Below are positions 35,331 to 43,265 of a stretch of 52,521 nt of DNA, piece after piece (position 1 is the stretch's first letter; each line of letters starts with the position of its first letter). This DNA is from Hugenholtzia roseola DSM 9546 (GTDB taxonomy: Bacteria > Bacteroidota > Bacteroidia > Cytophagales > Bernardetiaceae): positions 16,974 to 69,494 of the forward strand of contig NZ_KE383889.1 in assembly GCF_000422585.1 (NCBI RefSeq). The letters are read 5' to 3'. The notes beneath the pieces are model-generated. The model ran no database searches and was not told the origin of the DNA. It saw only the letters and a list, made by a program, of their open reading frames with translations. The translations under genes and the position numbers were made by a program.

Positions 35331-37421
35331 ATGAAAAAGATGCTGGAAAAACAAAACATATTTATTGGCGATAGGATACCAAACAGACAGATGTTTGTCT
35401 TAGGTTGGCTTTTTTTACTACTGCCGCTATCCTTTCTGCCCACTTCAAAAGCCCAACTTCCTAATTTGGATAGCCTTTTGAGAGTGGAAGATACCGTTTC
35501 GGTGGATAGTTTGAAACTGAAAAATCTTTACGTTATCGGAAAAGTGTATCAGCACAAGGATAGTATTGTCCTTTCAAACGCCTACTTTAATAAGACCTAC
35601 CAAATGGCTATCGAGAAAAAGATGCCGCTCTTCGAAGGTTTAGCTTTGCGCGAATTGGGCGCAAATGAGTATGGTTTAGGCAATTACGCCAACGCTCTGA
35701 CTTGGTATATGAAAAGTTATGAAATTTTAGATAAAAACAACTTTAAAAAACAAAAATCCATCTGTTTGCAGCAAATAGGAAAGTTGCATGAAGTGCAGAC
35801 TAATTACAAAATAGCCTTAGATTATTACCAAAAAGCCTTAGAAATTGAAAAAGAATTGAAAGATGATAATTCACTTTCCTATGCCTACAACAACATGGGC
35901 AATATCTTGGGGCTTTTGAAAGACTATGAAAAGGCGGTTGAATTTCAGATGGAATCTATCAAAATTAGAGAAAAAATCCCCAACAATCCAAATCTAACTT
36001 ATTCCTACAACGATTTGGCTTCTCTTTATACAACCCAACAGCAACCCGAAAAAGCTCTACCTTATTTTGAAAAAGCAATCAGTTTGGCAGAAAAATATGA
36101 AGATTTTGGTTTTTTGGTCTTTGGTTATACCAATTTGGGGGAGTGTTATGCCCAGATGAAAAAGTGGAATTTGGCACAGCAGCAAGCGGAAAAAGGCTTG
36201 GCTTTGGCAAAAAAGCTGCAAAGCAAGCAGGGAATTGGCTTTGCGCTTGCCGTTTTGATGCAAATAGAAAAGGAGCTAAAAAATTATGAGCAGGCTTTTG
36301 CTTATCAAGAGGCGTACATTCTTTACAAAGATAGCTTATTTAATGAAGAGTCGCTTAAATCTATTTCCAAATTAGAAACCAACTTTCAAATAGAATCGCA
36401 GAAAAAACAAAATGAAATTCTGAAAAAAGACCTCGAATTGAAAGAAAAAAAGGAAGCAGCCCAGAAAAATTTGATTCTTTTTGCCTCCGTAGGGTTGCTT
36501 TTGTTAGGCGTAGTGGTTGTGATTTTGTATAGAAACAATCAACTAAAAAGAAAGGCGAATCATATCTTGATAGAAAAAAATGAGGAAATCAATTTGCAGA
36601 ACGAAGAAATCCGAATTCAGTCGGAAATGCTCTTGGAAGCAAACGAGGAAATCAATAAAAAGAACGAAGACATCACGGGCAGTATCAAATATGCCTTGCG
36701 GATTCAGCAGGCTCTTTTGCCCACAGAAAAAAGCATCATAGAAAATTTCAAAGATGGATTTGTACTTTATCAGCCCAAAGATATTGTTTCTGGCGACTTC
36801 TACTGGTGGCATAGCACGCCTGAATGGGCGGTCGTTGTGGCGGCAGATTGCACAGGTCATGGCGTGCCGGGTGCTTTTATGTCTATGATAGGCTCGAATT
36901 TATTAGACGAAATCGTAAAACAACAACAGATTTTCGAGCCGCATCTGATTTTAGAAAAGCTCCATAGCCGCGTCTTTGAAGTTTTGAAACAAAATCAAAC
37001 CCAAAATCAAGATGGCATGGACGCTGCCGTCTGCACCTTCTTTCCAAAAACTAACGCGCTGCATTTTGCAGGTGCAAAAAGTCCCTTGATTTGGGTAGGA
37101 AAGGGCGGATTGCAAAAGTTGAAAGGCGATAAAATGCCTATCGGGGGTAGCCACTATCCTGAAAGGCGCAATTTTACGCTGCAAAGTTTGCAGTTGGAGC
37201 AGGGCGATATGGTCTATCTACATTCTGACGGTTTTGCCGACCAATTTGGGGGGCGCGAAAATAGAAAGTTTTTAAGCCAAAATTTATATCAATTATTATC
37301 TCAAAATGCAGACCTGCCCCTTTCCCAACAGAAAGAACGCCTCAAAAAAGCCTTTCACGATTGGAAGGGCAGAGAAAATCAGATAGATGATGTAATGGTT
37401 TTGGGTCTTCAATTTGTTTAA
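35331..37421 (+). CDS. TPR-coiled-coil-SpoIIE (PP2C-type) phosphatase, membrane bound
   Basis: The 696-residue protein has a signal/anchor segment (about 24-41, ending TSKAQ), TPR repeats (60-340, e.g. ALDYYQKALEIEKEL, AYNNMGNILGLLKDYEKAVE), a coiled coil, one transmembrane helix (about 380-400), another coiled coil and the SpoIIE/PP2C domain (about 450-696) with SIKYALRIQQALLP, SGDFYWW, AADCTGHGVPGAFMSM, DGMDAAVCTF and HSDGFADQ. The ATG at 35331 is used; 35391 is also possible. Element copy 1 ends 36 bases upstream of the start. The ribD gene follows 16 bases later. Confidence 0.88.
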   Translation: MKKMLEKQNIFIGDRIPNRQMFVLGWLFLLLPLSFLPTSKAQLPNLDSLLRVEDTVSVDSLKLKNLYVIGKVYQHKDSIVLSNAYFNKTYQMAIEKKMPLFEGLALRELGANEYGLGNYANALTWYMKSYEILDKNNFKKQKSICLQQIGKLHEVQTNYKIALDYYQKALEIEKELKDDNSLSYAYNNMGNILGLLKDYEKAVEFQMESIKIREKIPNNPNLTYSYNDLASLYTTQQQPEKALPYFEKAISLAEKYEDFGFLVFGYTNLGECYAQMKKWNLAQQQAEKGLALAKKLQSKQGIGFALAVLMQIEKELKNYEQAFAYQEAYILYKDSLFNEESLKSISKLETNFQIESQKKQNEILKKDLELKEKKEAAQKNLILFASVGLLLLGVVVVILYRNNQLKRKANHILIEKNEEINLQNEEIRIQSEMLLEANEEINKKNEDITGSIKYALRIQQALLPTEKSIIENFKDGFVLYQPKDIVSGDFYWWHSTPEWAVVVAADCTGHGVPGAFMSMIGSNLLDEIVKQQQIFEPHLILEKLHSRVFEVLKQNQTQNQDGMDAAVCTFFPKTNALHFAGAKSPLIWVGKGGLQKLKGDKMPIGGSHYPERRNFTLQSLQLEQGDMVYLHSDGFADQFGGRENRKFLSQNLYQLLSQNADLPLSQQKERLKKAFHDWKGRENQIDDVMVLGLQFV

Positions 37422-37437
37422 TGCTCACTTTGTTTTT

Positions 37438-38634
37438 ATGCAAAATTCTTACATGCAATATGCACTCGAATTGGCGCGATTAGGCAAAGGTAGTGTAAGT
37501 CCGAATCCCTTAGTAGGGGCGGTTTTGGTGCATCAAGACCAGGTAATCGGGGCGGGCTACCACGCCCAATATGGGCAGGCACATGCCGAAGTTGCCGCCT
37601 TCGAAGCCGCGCAGCAGCATTTAGAAAAAGAGGGGAAAAGTCAAGTCCAAATCGCCGAAATTTTCAGAGCCTCTACCCTTTATGTAACCTTAGAACCTTG
37701 CGCTCATTTTGGAAAAACGCCTCCTTGTGCTGATTTGGTAGTGAAAAAGCAGGTGCAAAAGGTGGTAGTCGCTACCTTAGACGACAATCCTTTGGTAGGC
37801 GGTAAGGGCATCGAGCGGATAAGGGCGGCAGGAATTGAGGTAGAAATTGGAATAGAAGCGCAGGCGGCAAGGTGGCAAAATCGCCGTTTTTTCAAGATGA
37901 TAACACAAAAAACGCCTTATCTTGTCTTGAAATGGGCGCAAAGCAAAGATGGCTTTTTAGCACCTTTGGCACAAAAAAAGGCAGAACGCCTGCAAATTAG
38001 CAGTGCTTTTTCGCGCTATATGGTACATCAGTGGCGTGCCGAAGAAGATGCCATTTTGATAGGTAAAAATACAGCCCTTTACGACAATCCTACCCTCGAT
38101 GTGCGCTATGCAAGGGGCAAAAATCCGCTTCGAATTGTTGTCGATAGAAAATGTGAGCTACCTGCCGAATTAAAAGTTTTTGATGGAAGTGTGCCTACGA
38201 TAGTGTATCACGATTTACAATATGCTTATTCAGAAAATATAAAAAACAAATTTGATTTCATAGAAAAAAATAAGCCTTTTCCCATCAAAACAGTCGCGCT
38301 TTCGCTTTTGTACCCTGACCAGAAGGAAGCCCAACATGACAATATTGAAACAAACGACAAAAATAAAACAGAAAAAAAGGCTTGGCAGGCAATTTTAACC
38401 GATTTAGGGCAGCGCAACATTCAATCTCTTTTAGTAGAAGGAGGGGCGAAAATCCTAACTTCGCTGATAGAAACCGAATTGGCAGATGAAATTCGCCTTT
38501 TCGAGGCTAAGGAATTGCGTTTGGGAAGTGGTATTTCCGCACCTGCATGGGCGGCTCTCGATGGCTTTGATTTGAAAGAAAGCTATGATTTTTCCACTGA
38601 TAAATTATATTTTTTTGTGCGAAAGCAAAGCTAA
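37438..38634 (+). CDS. ribD: Bifunctional riboflavin biosynthesis protein RibD
   Basis: The 398-residue protein has an N-terminal deaminase domain with the zinc motif HAEVA (H49, E51) and PCAHFGKTPPC (C88, C97), followed by the reductase domain with VLKWAQSKDG and the substrate motif LLVEGG. It carries out deamination and NADPH-dependent reduction of the pyrimidine intermediate in riboflavin synthesis. A Lys/Asn-rich insert (about 265-315) lies in the reductase domain. ATG 37438 is preferred because the upstream part of the frame overlaps the TPR/SpoIIE gene. Co-transcription with that gene is likely but surprising. Confidence 0.94.
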   Translation: MQNSYMQYALELARLGKGSVSPNPLVGAVLVHQDQVIGAGYHAQYGQAHAEVAAFEAAQQHLEKEGKSQVQIAEIFRASTLYVTLEPCAHFGKTPPCADLVVKKQVQKVVVATLDDNPLVGGKGIERIRAAGIEVEIGIEAQAARWQNRRFFKMITQKTPYLVLKWAQSKDGFLAPLAQKKAERLQISSAFSRYMVHQWRAEEDAILIGKNTALYDNPTLDVRYARGKNPLRIVVDRKCELPAELKVFDGSVPTIVYHDLQYAYSENIKNKFDFIEKNKPFPIKTVALSLLYPDQKEAQHDNIETNDKNKTEKKAWQAILTDLGQRNIQSLLVEGGAKILTSLIETELADEIRLFEAKELRLGSGISAPAWAALDGFDLKESYDFSTDKLYFFVRKQS

Positions 38635-38662
38635 ACAAAGAAGGCAGTCGGAGGGCAAAGTA

Positions 38663-38834
38663 TGGTGATGTTAAATTCTAAAAATCAGACGCAAATGTAG
38701 GGACAAGGCGTTGCCTTGTCCGCAGTGAGATTGAAATAAAAAAGGTTTTTAGACCCAAAAATGGGTTTCTGTCCAAATTTTATTTTGTCTATCACTTGAC
38801 AAAACAAGGTTTTTCGCAGAACTTAACATCATGG
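38663..38834. mobile_element. MITE-like element, copy 2 (172 bp)
   Basis: The left end TGGTGATGTTAAATTCT and right end AGAACTTAACATCATGG are inverted. The body has GGGACAAGGCGTTGCCTTGTCC (a hairpin), ACCCAAAAATGGGTTT and AAATTTTATTTTGTC. Flanking 10-mers GGGCAAAGTA (38653-38662) and AGGCAAGGTC (38835-38844) match at 7 of 10 positions, as expected of a decayed target duplication. It lies 28 bases after ribD. Confidence 0.8.
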
Positions 38835-38844
38835 AGGCAAGGTC

Positions 38845-39033
38845 TGGTTCTAAAAACTATATCAAGGCAGTGAAGCGGATTGCCTTTTTCTATGGGTGGT
38901 GTCCTTTTTAAATCTATACCTTTTGGGCAAAAAAGTGCAATTTTGCAACACTTTGGGCGTTTTTATTCGTAGCTCCTGATAGAAAAAACTGTGATAGGGG
39001 GCTTTTCCTAAAAACTTATTCCCGTTTCTTTGT
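38845..39033. other. Intergenic spacer before the first lipoprotein
   Basis: I see no open frame, promoter match or repeat that I can support in this stretch. Confidence 0.4.
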
Positions 39034-39894
39034 ATGTTTTTTATTTTGAAAGATAGAAAAAATGGAAAAGATAACTTCTTGAAAAACAGAGGCTTGTCTT
39101 TGTATTTGATGCTATTGGGTTTGCTTTTTGTGGGTAGTAGTTGCGAAAAAACGCCTTTTTCCGAAACAGAACCTTCGCCTACGCTCGAACTCAAAAGTAA
39201 TTTTGCTGCTAAGATTGAAGTGGATTCACTTTATACAGTCGGCGATATTAGAATTGGCAGGACGCAAAATCTGACTTTTACCCTGACTAATAAGGGTGGA
39301 AACGAATTGCGCTTGGGAGCGGTAGGCGTTGATAATGGCTCTTATCAAGTGGTGAAAGGTTTTGACAAACAGACCCTCAAAAAAGGCGAGCGCACCACTT
39401 TTACGATACAATTTACGGCACAAAAAGGCGGCTGGAACGCGACTAATGTTGCCTTTTTTAGCAATGACGACCAAAATTTGGTATTTCAGTTCAAAATTCG
39501 TTTTTTTGTACGCGAAGCCCCCGAACTGACCACTTTTGGGGAAATAGATTTTCCCGAAGGCATCAATAACTTTGATTTTAACGACGGCGACAGGCTTGGG
39601 ACGCTTTTCCGCGTAACCATGCCCGTCAATGACCCCAATAAGGTCATTGACCCGACGACGATAGAGTTGGTCTTGCAGGCGCGATTTTCGGCTACTTCAA
39701 ATCAGGTAGATGAAGTGGTCAAGCGTGGCTTTGAGCTATCTTTTAGCCCCGATATGAAAACGGTGAGCTATACCTTTGCCGCGCGTTTTGGCATTAGCAC
39801 CCACATAGACCTGACGGCTTGGTTTCGCCTACCCACAGGGGAGGAATCGAATAAGGTTACGGTGCGATTCGAGCGTCCCGCAGGGGCAAATTAG
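39034..39894 (+). CDS. Lipoprotein with an Ig-like (choice-of-anchor D) domain
   Basis: The 286-residue protein has a basic N-region, a hydrophobic stretch and a lipobox LFVGSSC (C43 or nearby), so it should be lipid-anchored. The stretch from about 60-145 (IRIGRTQNLTFTLTNKGG, LKKGERTTFTIQFTA, FFSNDDQNLVFQFKI) has the pattern of HYDIN/choice-of-anchor D Ig-like domains. The rest (150-286) is unassigned beta-rich sequence. It is followed 12 bases later by a second lipoprotein gene. Function unknown. Confidence 0.75.
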   Translation: MFFILKDRKNGKDNFLKNRGLSLYLMLLGLLFVGSSCEKTPFSETEPSPTLELKSNFAAKIEVDSLYTVGDIRIGRTQNLTFTLTNKGGNELRLGAVGVDNGSYQVVKGFDKQTLKKGERTTFTIQFTAQKGGWNATNVAFFSNDDQNLVFQFKIRFFVREAPELTTFGEIDFPEGINNFDFNDGDRLGTLFRVTMPVNDPNKVIDPTTIELVLQARFSATSNQVDEVVKRGFELSFSPDMKTVSYTFAARFGISTHIDLTAWFRLPTGEESNKVTVRFERPAGAN

Positions 39895-39906
39895 TAGTAA
39901 AAAAAT

Positions 39907-40419
39907 ATGACACAAAACAATATGAAACAGGTATCTTTTTGGCGTTTTACTTGGGCAGGCGTTCTGCTCTTGGCATTTGGGCTTGCCGCCTGTCAGGGCG
40001 AAGTGAATAACGAACTTGCGGCGCAATACAAAGTCTTGGGCGTTTGGAAACTGACGCGCTTGCAGACGAAGCTCTCGGAAAATGGGGCTATTTTGGAAGA
40101 AAAAAATGAAATCCTAAAAGCCGACGACCGCAGGATTTGGAAACTTTCCGAAAATGGCGAATACCGCACCGAAACCTCGCAGGGCAGGCTGCCCGATTCG
40201 GTTAGTATCGGACTTTGGGAATTGCAGGGCGTAGAGATGGATTCGGCACTTTTGCTTTTGCCTGCCAGAGGCGATTCTTTGCCCTATCGCATAGAAAAAC
40301 TTTCGGTGAGCGTCTTGGAATTGTGGCGCAATCAGGAGCGGATTCGCATCGATACGACGACGATGGATACGGTTCGCCTGCAAGAGGAAGAGCGTTTGAT
40401 TTTTGAGAAAGAGTTTTAA
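39907..40419 (+). CDS. Small lipoprotein with a lipocalin-like domain
   Basis: The 170-residue protein has a lipobox GLAAC (C29 or nearby) and a mature domain opening LGVWKLTRLQTKL, with WKLSENGEYRTE and YRIEKLS, the pattern of lipocalin-like 'DUF' domains seen in many Bacteroidota lipoproteins. Either ATG (39907 or 39922) gives a signal peptide. Probable operon with the preceding lipoprotein. Ligand unknown. Confidence 0.72.
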   Translation: MTQNNMKQVSFWRFTWAGVLLLAFGLAACQGEVNNELAAQYKVLGVWKLTRLQTKLSENGAILEEKNEILKADDRRIWKLSENGEYRTETSQGRLPDSVSIGLWELQGVEMDSALLLLPARGDSLPYRIEKLSVSVLELWRNQERIRIDTTTMDTVRLQEEERLIFEKEF

Positions 40420-40503
40420 AAAAGTTTTTAAAAAGTTCTAAAAAATGAACTGATACAAACCTACTCTTTCCTATCTTTTCCCTTTCTTCTTTCTTGCTCC
40501 TTT

Positions 40504-41520
40504 ATGCCGCCTACCAAACTTGCCTTTTTTCGTTATTTGCTCATTGATGAAATGTTGCGTAGCAGAAGCCGTCCTTTTCCCACCAAAGAGGAGATTTTAG
40601 AAGCCTGCAATGAGAAATTTGGGGTCAATTCTATCTCTACCATCGAAAAAGACATGGCTGCCATGCGTCTGGATTTTGACGCGCCTATTTATTACGACAA
40701 AAGGCAAAAAGGCTACGCCTATCAAGACCCTGAATATAAATTTCTTTCGGTAAATCTTTCCGAAGATGAAATGCTCGCGCTTAGTTTTGTCGAAACCTTA
40801 TTGGGCGAATTTCGCAATATGCCCATTTTTAGCCTCTTTTCTGTGGCGGTAGATAAGGTATTAGATGGCTTAGAACTGACCAAAAAATTGCATACCGAAA
40901 AGCGGCATTTGCAGCAAGCTATTCAGATAGAGCAAGCTCCTTATTTGAAGGGCAGCGATAAGTTAGGCGATTTGTTGCGCTATATTGCCGAGCAAAAGGT
41001 AATCGAGGTGAGTTATCAAAAGTATGGCAGCGAAAGCACAAAAGATTATTTGGTACACCCTTATTTGCTCAAAGAGTTTCGCAATATGTGGTATCTGATA
41101 GGCTATCACGAGGCAAGTGGCGAGGTGCGTACCTTTGGCATAGATAGAATTACACAAGTGCTGCCCCAAGAAAAAGACTTTCTACCCCAAGAAAAAGTCA
41201 ATTTTGATGCAGAAAGTTTTTATTTCTATTGCATTGGCGTAACGGCATTGAGCGAAAAACCTGCCGAAATACGTTTGCGCTTCGAGCCTTTTTTGGCGAA
41301 CTATGTCAAGGCGCAGCCGCTGCATCATACCCAAGAAATTATAGAAGACGACGAGCAGAAGGGCTGCCTTTTGCGTTTGCGTCTTATCATCAATCACGAA
41401 TTGAAGATGCTCATTTTGGGTTATGGCGCAGGGGTCTGTGTGGAAGCTCCTGCAAGTTTGGCGGCTGAAATTAGGCGCGAATTTGAAAAAGGCGTGGCGC
41501 AGTATGCTACCAAAAATTAG
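40504..41520 (+). CDS. WYL-domain transcriptional regulator
   Basis: The 338-residue protein has an N-terminal winged helix-turn-helix (about 1-75), a middle segment, and a WYL domain (about 150-250, including VIEVSYQKYGS, YLVHPYLLKEFRNMWYLIGYH). The C-terminal WCX-type extension is present. WYL domains bind small or nucleic-acid ligands and often control stress, phage-defence or DNA-repair genes, but no such system lies next to it. The last codons and stop (TAG 41518-41520) match the left arm of the interspersed element (see the repeat at 41511-41866). Confidence 0.88.
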   Translation: MPPTKLAFFRYLLIDEMLRSRSRPFPTKEEILEACNEKFGVNSISTIEKDMAAMRLDFDAPIYYDKRQKGYAYQDPEYKFLSVNLSEDEMLALSFVETLLGEFRNMPIFSLFSVAVDKVLDGLELTKKLHTEKRHLQQAIQIEQAPYLKGSDKLGDLLRYIAEQKVIEVSYQKYGSESTKDYLVHPYLLKEFRNMWYLIGYHEASGEVRTFGIDRITQVLPQEKDFLPQEKVNFDAESFYFYCIGVTALSEKPAEIRLRFEPFLANYVKAQPLHHTQEIIEDDEQKGCLLRLRLIINHELKMLILGYGAGVCVEAPASLAAEIRREFEKGVAQYATKN

Positions 41521-41580
41521 GTACAAAGGTAGGAACAAGGCATTGCCTTCTCCGCAGTGAGATTGAAATAAAAAAGGAAT

Positions 41581-41598
41581 GAACCCCACCCTGCCCTC
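41581..41598. repeat. Second repeat family (CCCACCCTGCCCTCCCC type), split
   Basis: GAACCCCACCCTGCCCTC continues through CCCCCAAAGGG to AGGGTTT beyond copy 3 (41791-41797). The same sequence, in the opposite direction, occurs at 47364-47402. It lies where the middle of the older element should be. Confidence 0.55.
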
Positions 41599-41608
41599 CC
41601 CCAAAGGG

Positions 41609-41780
41609 CAGTGATGTTAAATTCTAAAAATTAGGTCGAATGTAGGGACAAGGCATTGCCTTGTCCGCAGTGAGATTGAAATAAAAAAGGATTTTCAGAC
41701 CCAAAAATAGGGTTCAGTCCAAATTTTATTTCGTGTCAAATTTGAAAAAACAAGGCTTTTTACAGAACTTAACATTACTG
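41609..41780. mobile_element. MITE-like element, copy 3 (172 bp), nested
   Basis: The ends are CAGTGATGTTAAATTCT and the inverse AGAACTTAACATTACTG. Perfect 10-bp direct repeats CCCCAAAGGG flank it (41599-41608, 41781-41790). The body holds the hairpin GGACAAGGC-ATT-GCCTTGTCC. It lies inside an older split copy. Confidence 0.88.
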
Positions 41781-41918
41781 CCCCAAAGGGAGGGTTTCAA
41801 AACCAAATTTTATTTCGCCTCAAATTTGATAACACCAAGACTTTGCACAGAACTTAATATGACAAGCCCTTTCAGGTTTGAGCCGATAATAGGCGCAAGC
41901 CTTGTGTCGTTTTTTTTG

Positions 41919-41926
41919 TATCTTTG
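41919..41926 (+). promoter_or_regulatory. -7 box (TATCTTTG), probably for lptC
   Basis: TATCTTTG lies between the older element and copy 4. A TTG at 41902-41904 is only 14 bases away, so the -33 match is poor. If active, its transcript would run through copy 4 into lptC. Confidence 0.45.
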
Positions 41927-41956
41927 TCGCGTCTGGGATAGGGCTATCCCGACAGT

Positions 41957-42129
41957 CAGTAGTGTTAAGTTCTAAAAATTAGGTACAAATGTAGGGACAA
42001 GGCATTGCCTTGTCCGAAGTGAGATAGAAATAAAAAAAGATTTTCAAAACCAAAAATAGGGTTCTGCCCAAATTTTATTTCGTTTCTAATTTGACAAAGC
42101 AAGAATTTTCGCAGAACTTAACATTATTG
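41957..42129. mobile_element. MITE-like element, copy 4 (173 bp)
   Basis: The ends are CAGTAGTGTTAAGTTCT and the inverse AGAACTTAACATTATTG. The body has the GGACAAGGC/GCCTTGTCC hairpin and AAATTTTATTTCG. Flanking 10-mers TCCCGACAGT and CCCCGACCGC match at 7 of 10 positions. It lies in the likely leader of lptC. Confidence 0.83.
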
Positions 42130-42195
42130 CCCCGACCGCAGCCCGTTGTTTTGACCAGCGGCAATAGTTTTCTTTTTGTTTTGTTTAATATACAA

Positions 42196-42894
42196 ATGAT
42201 GACGCGCTTTTTTTCTAAAAAAATAACGCCTTTTGCGATTGTATTTTTGTTGCTAATGGCTGCCTGCCAAGAGGAAGAGCCGCCACAGGAGCGTCAGAAG
42301 TACGACGGGGCGAAAGTGGTTTTCGAAAACATCAATACCCTTTATAGCGAGCAGGCGAATCTTAAAATCAAGATTGAGGCGGCTTCGGAAAGCGTCTTGC
42401 AAAACGACGACATTCTCTATCCAAAGGGGATTCGGGTGAGCATGTATGACGAAAAGGGGCTGGTTACGACTACGCTTATTTCCGATTCGGCGCGTTATGA
42501 AAAGATGCGCAAACTCTATCATGCCTTTGGCAATGTAGAGGTCATCAATTACGAGCAAAAGCAAAAAGTCAATGCCGACGAATTGCATTGGGACGAAAAC
42601 AAGCGCGAATTTTTTACCGATACACGCATTGTCATCACTACGCCCTACGAAAATCTCTACGGGATAGGCATGCGCTCAAATGATAAGTTTAGCAAGTATA
42701 AGATTTTGAAAACCACAGGCAGTTTTACATATCAAGAACGCACCGAAGGACTTTCCGCTACCGATAGCGTCTTGAAGGCAGAAAGCAGTGCTGAAAAAGC
42801 TCTCAAAGAGCAGACAGAGCAGCAGCAACCTTCTCGCGACATCAAACAGACCGAAAAAGATTCGCCCAAATTGAAAATGGAGCAAAATAAATAA
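42196..42894 (+). CDS. lptC: LptC-like LPS-transport lipoprotein
   Basis: From ATG 42196 the protein has 232 residues: a lipobox LLMAAC and a beta-jellyroll region (VVFENINTLYSEQANLKIKIEA, DDILYPKGIRVSMYDEKG, DSARYEKMRKLYHAFGNVEV, NADELHWDENKREFFTD) that matches LptC/OstA-type LPS export proteins. The C-terminal tail is Gln/Glu/Lys-rich and disordered. LptC bridges the inner-membrane LptBFG complex and LptA; here it appears to be lipid-anchored. No other lpt gene is near, as is usual in Bacteroidota. The start at 42091 is rejected because it lies inside element copy 4. Confidence 0.85.
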   Translation: MMTRFFSKKITPFAIVFLLLMAACQEEEPPQERQKYDGAKVVFENINTLYSEQANLKIKIEAASESVLQNDDILYPKGIRVSMYDEKGLVTTTLISDSARYEKMRKLYHAFGNVEVINYEQKQKVNADELHWDENKREFFTDTRIVITTPYENLYGIGMRSNDKFSKYKILKTTGSFTYQERTEGLSATDSVLKAESSAEKALKEQTEQQQPSRDIKQTEKDSPKLKMEQNK

Positions 42895-42959
42895 GGCTTT
42901 TCAAGTGCTTAAAAAATTGAAAACATAAAATCTTGAAAAAGTTTTAAATCGTTTCTAAA

Positions 42960-43226
42960 ATGCAAAAAAACACCAACTTCTTTAAAGTCTTTTTTCAAGG
43001 CTCACTCGATAATGTTCTCTTGGCGGTCTTGATTGGCTTCTTTATCATTGCCATTCACCAGACTTTGGTCTATGGTTTTATGTATAGTTATTGGCTTTAT
43101 ATGGTGGTGCTATTGATTTTGCTTTTGTTGCGATTCAGACGCGCCCAACGCCAAAAAAAGGAACAAGAAGCCCCACTTTCTCAACCCAAAAAGGCGACTC
43201 GCGCCCCGAAAAAAAACAAAAAATAA
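42960..43226 (+). CDS. Small two-helix membrane protein
   Basis: The 88-residue protein has two hydrophobic segments (about 18-34 and 43-58) and a highly basic, Lys/Gln/Pro-rich C-terminus. I do not recognise a domain. Its place between lptC and the CorC/HlyC-like gene, with spacings of 65 and 39 bases, points to an operon, but its job is unknown. Confidence 0.6.
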   Translation: MQKNTNFFKVFFQGSLDNVLLAVLIGFFIIAIHQTLVYGFMYSYWLYMVVLLILLLLRFRRAQRQKKEQEAPLSQPKKATRAPKKNKK

Positions 43227-43265
43227 GCCTTTCTATCACCCTACTGCCCTTATCATTTCCTTTCT

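Larger units (their letters stand above)
41511..41866. mobile_element. Split older copy of the MITE-like element
   Basis: The left part (41511-41598) has AAAAATTAGGTACAAA, GGCATTGCCTTCTCCGC and GATTGAAATAAAAAAGGA. The right part (41791-41866) has AAATTTTATTTCGCCTC and AGAACTTAATATGAC. Copy 3 (41609-41780) and its duplicated CCCCAAAGGG interrupt it, so this is an older element disrupted by a newer one. Its left terminal repeat is degraded and overlaps the end of the WYL regulator gene. Confidence 0.65.

Noticed and set aside
42091-42195. Longer N-terminus for LptC
   Set aside because: These codons lie within element copy 4 and a non-coding flank; the lipobox signal begins at 42196.
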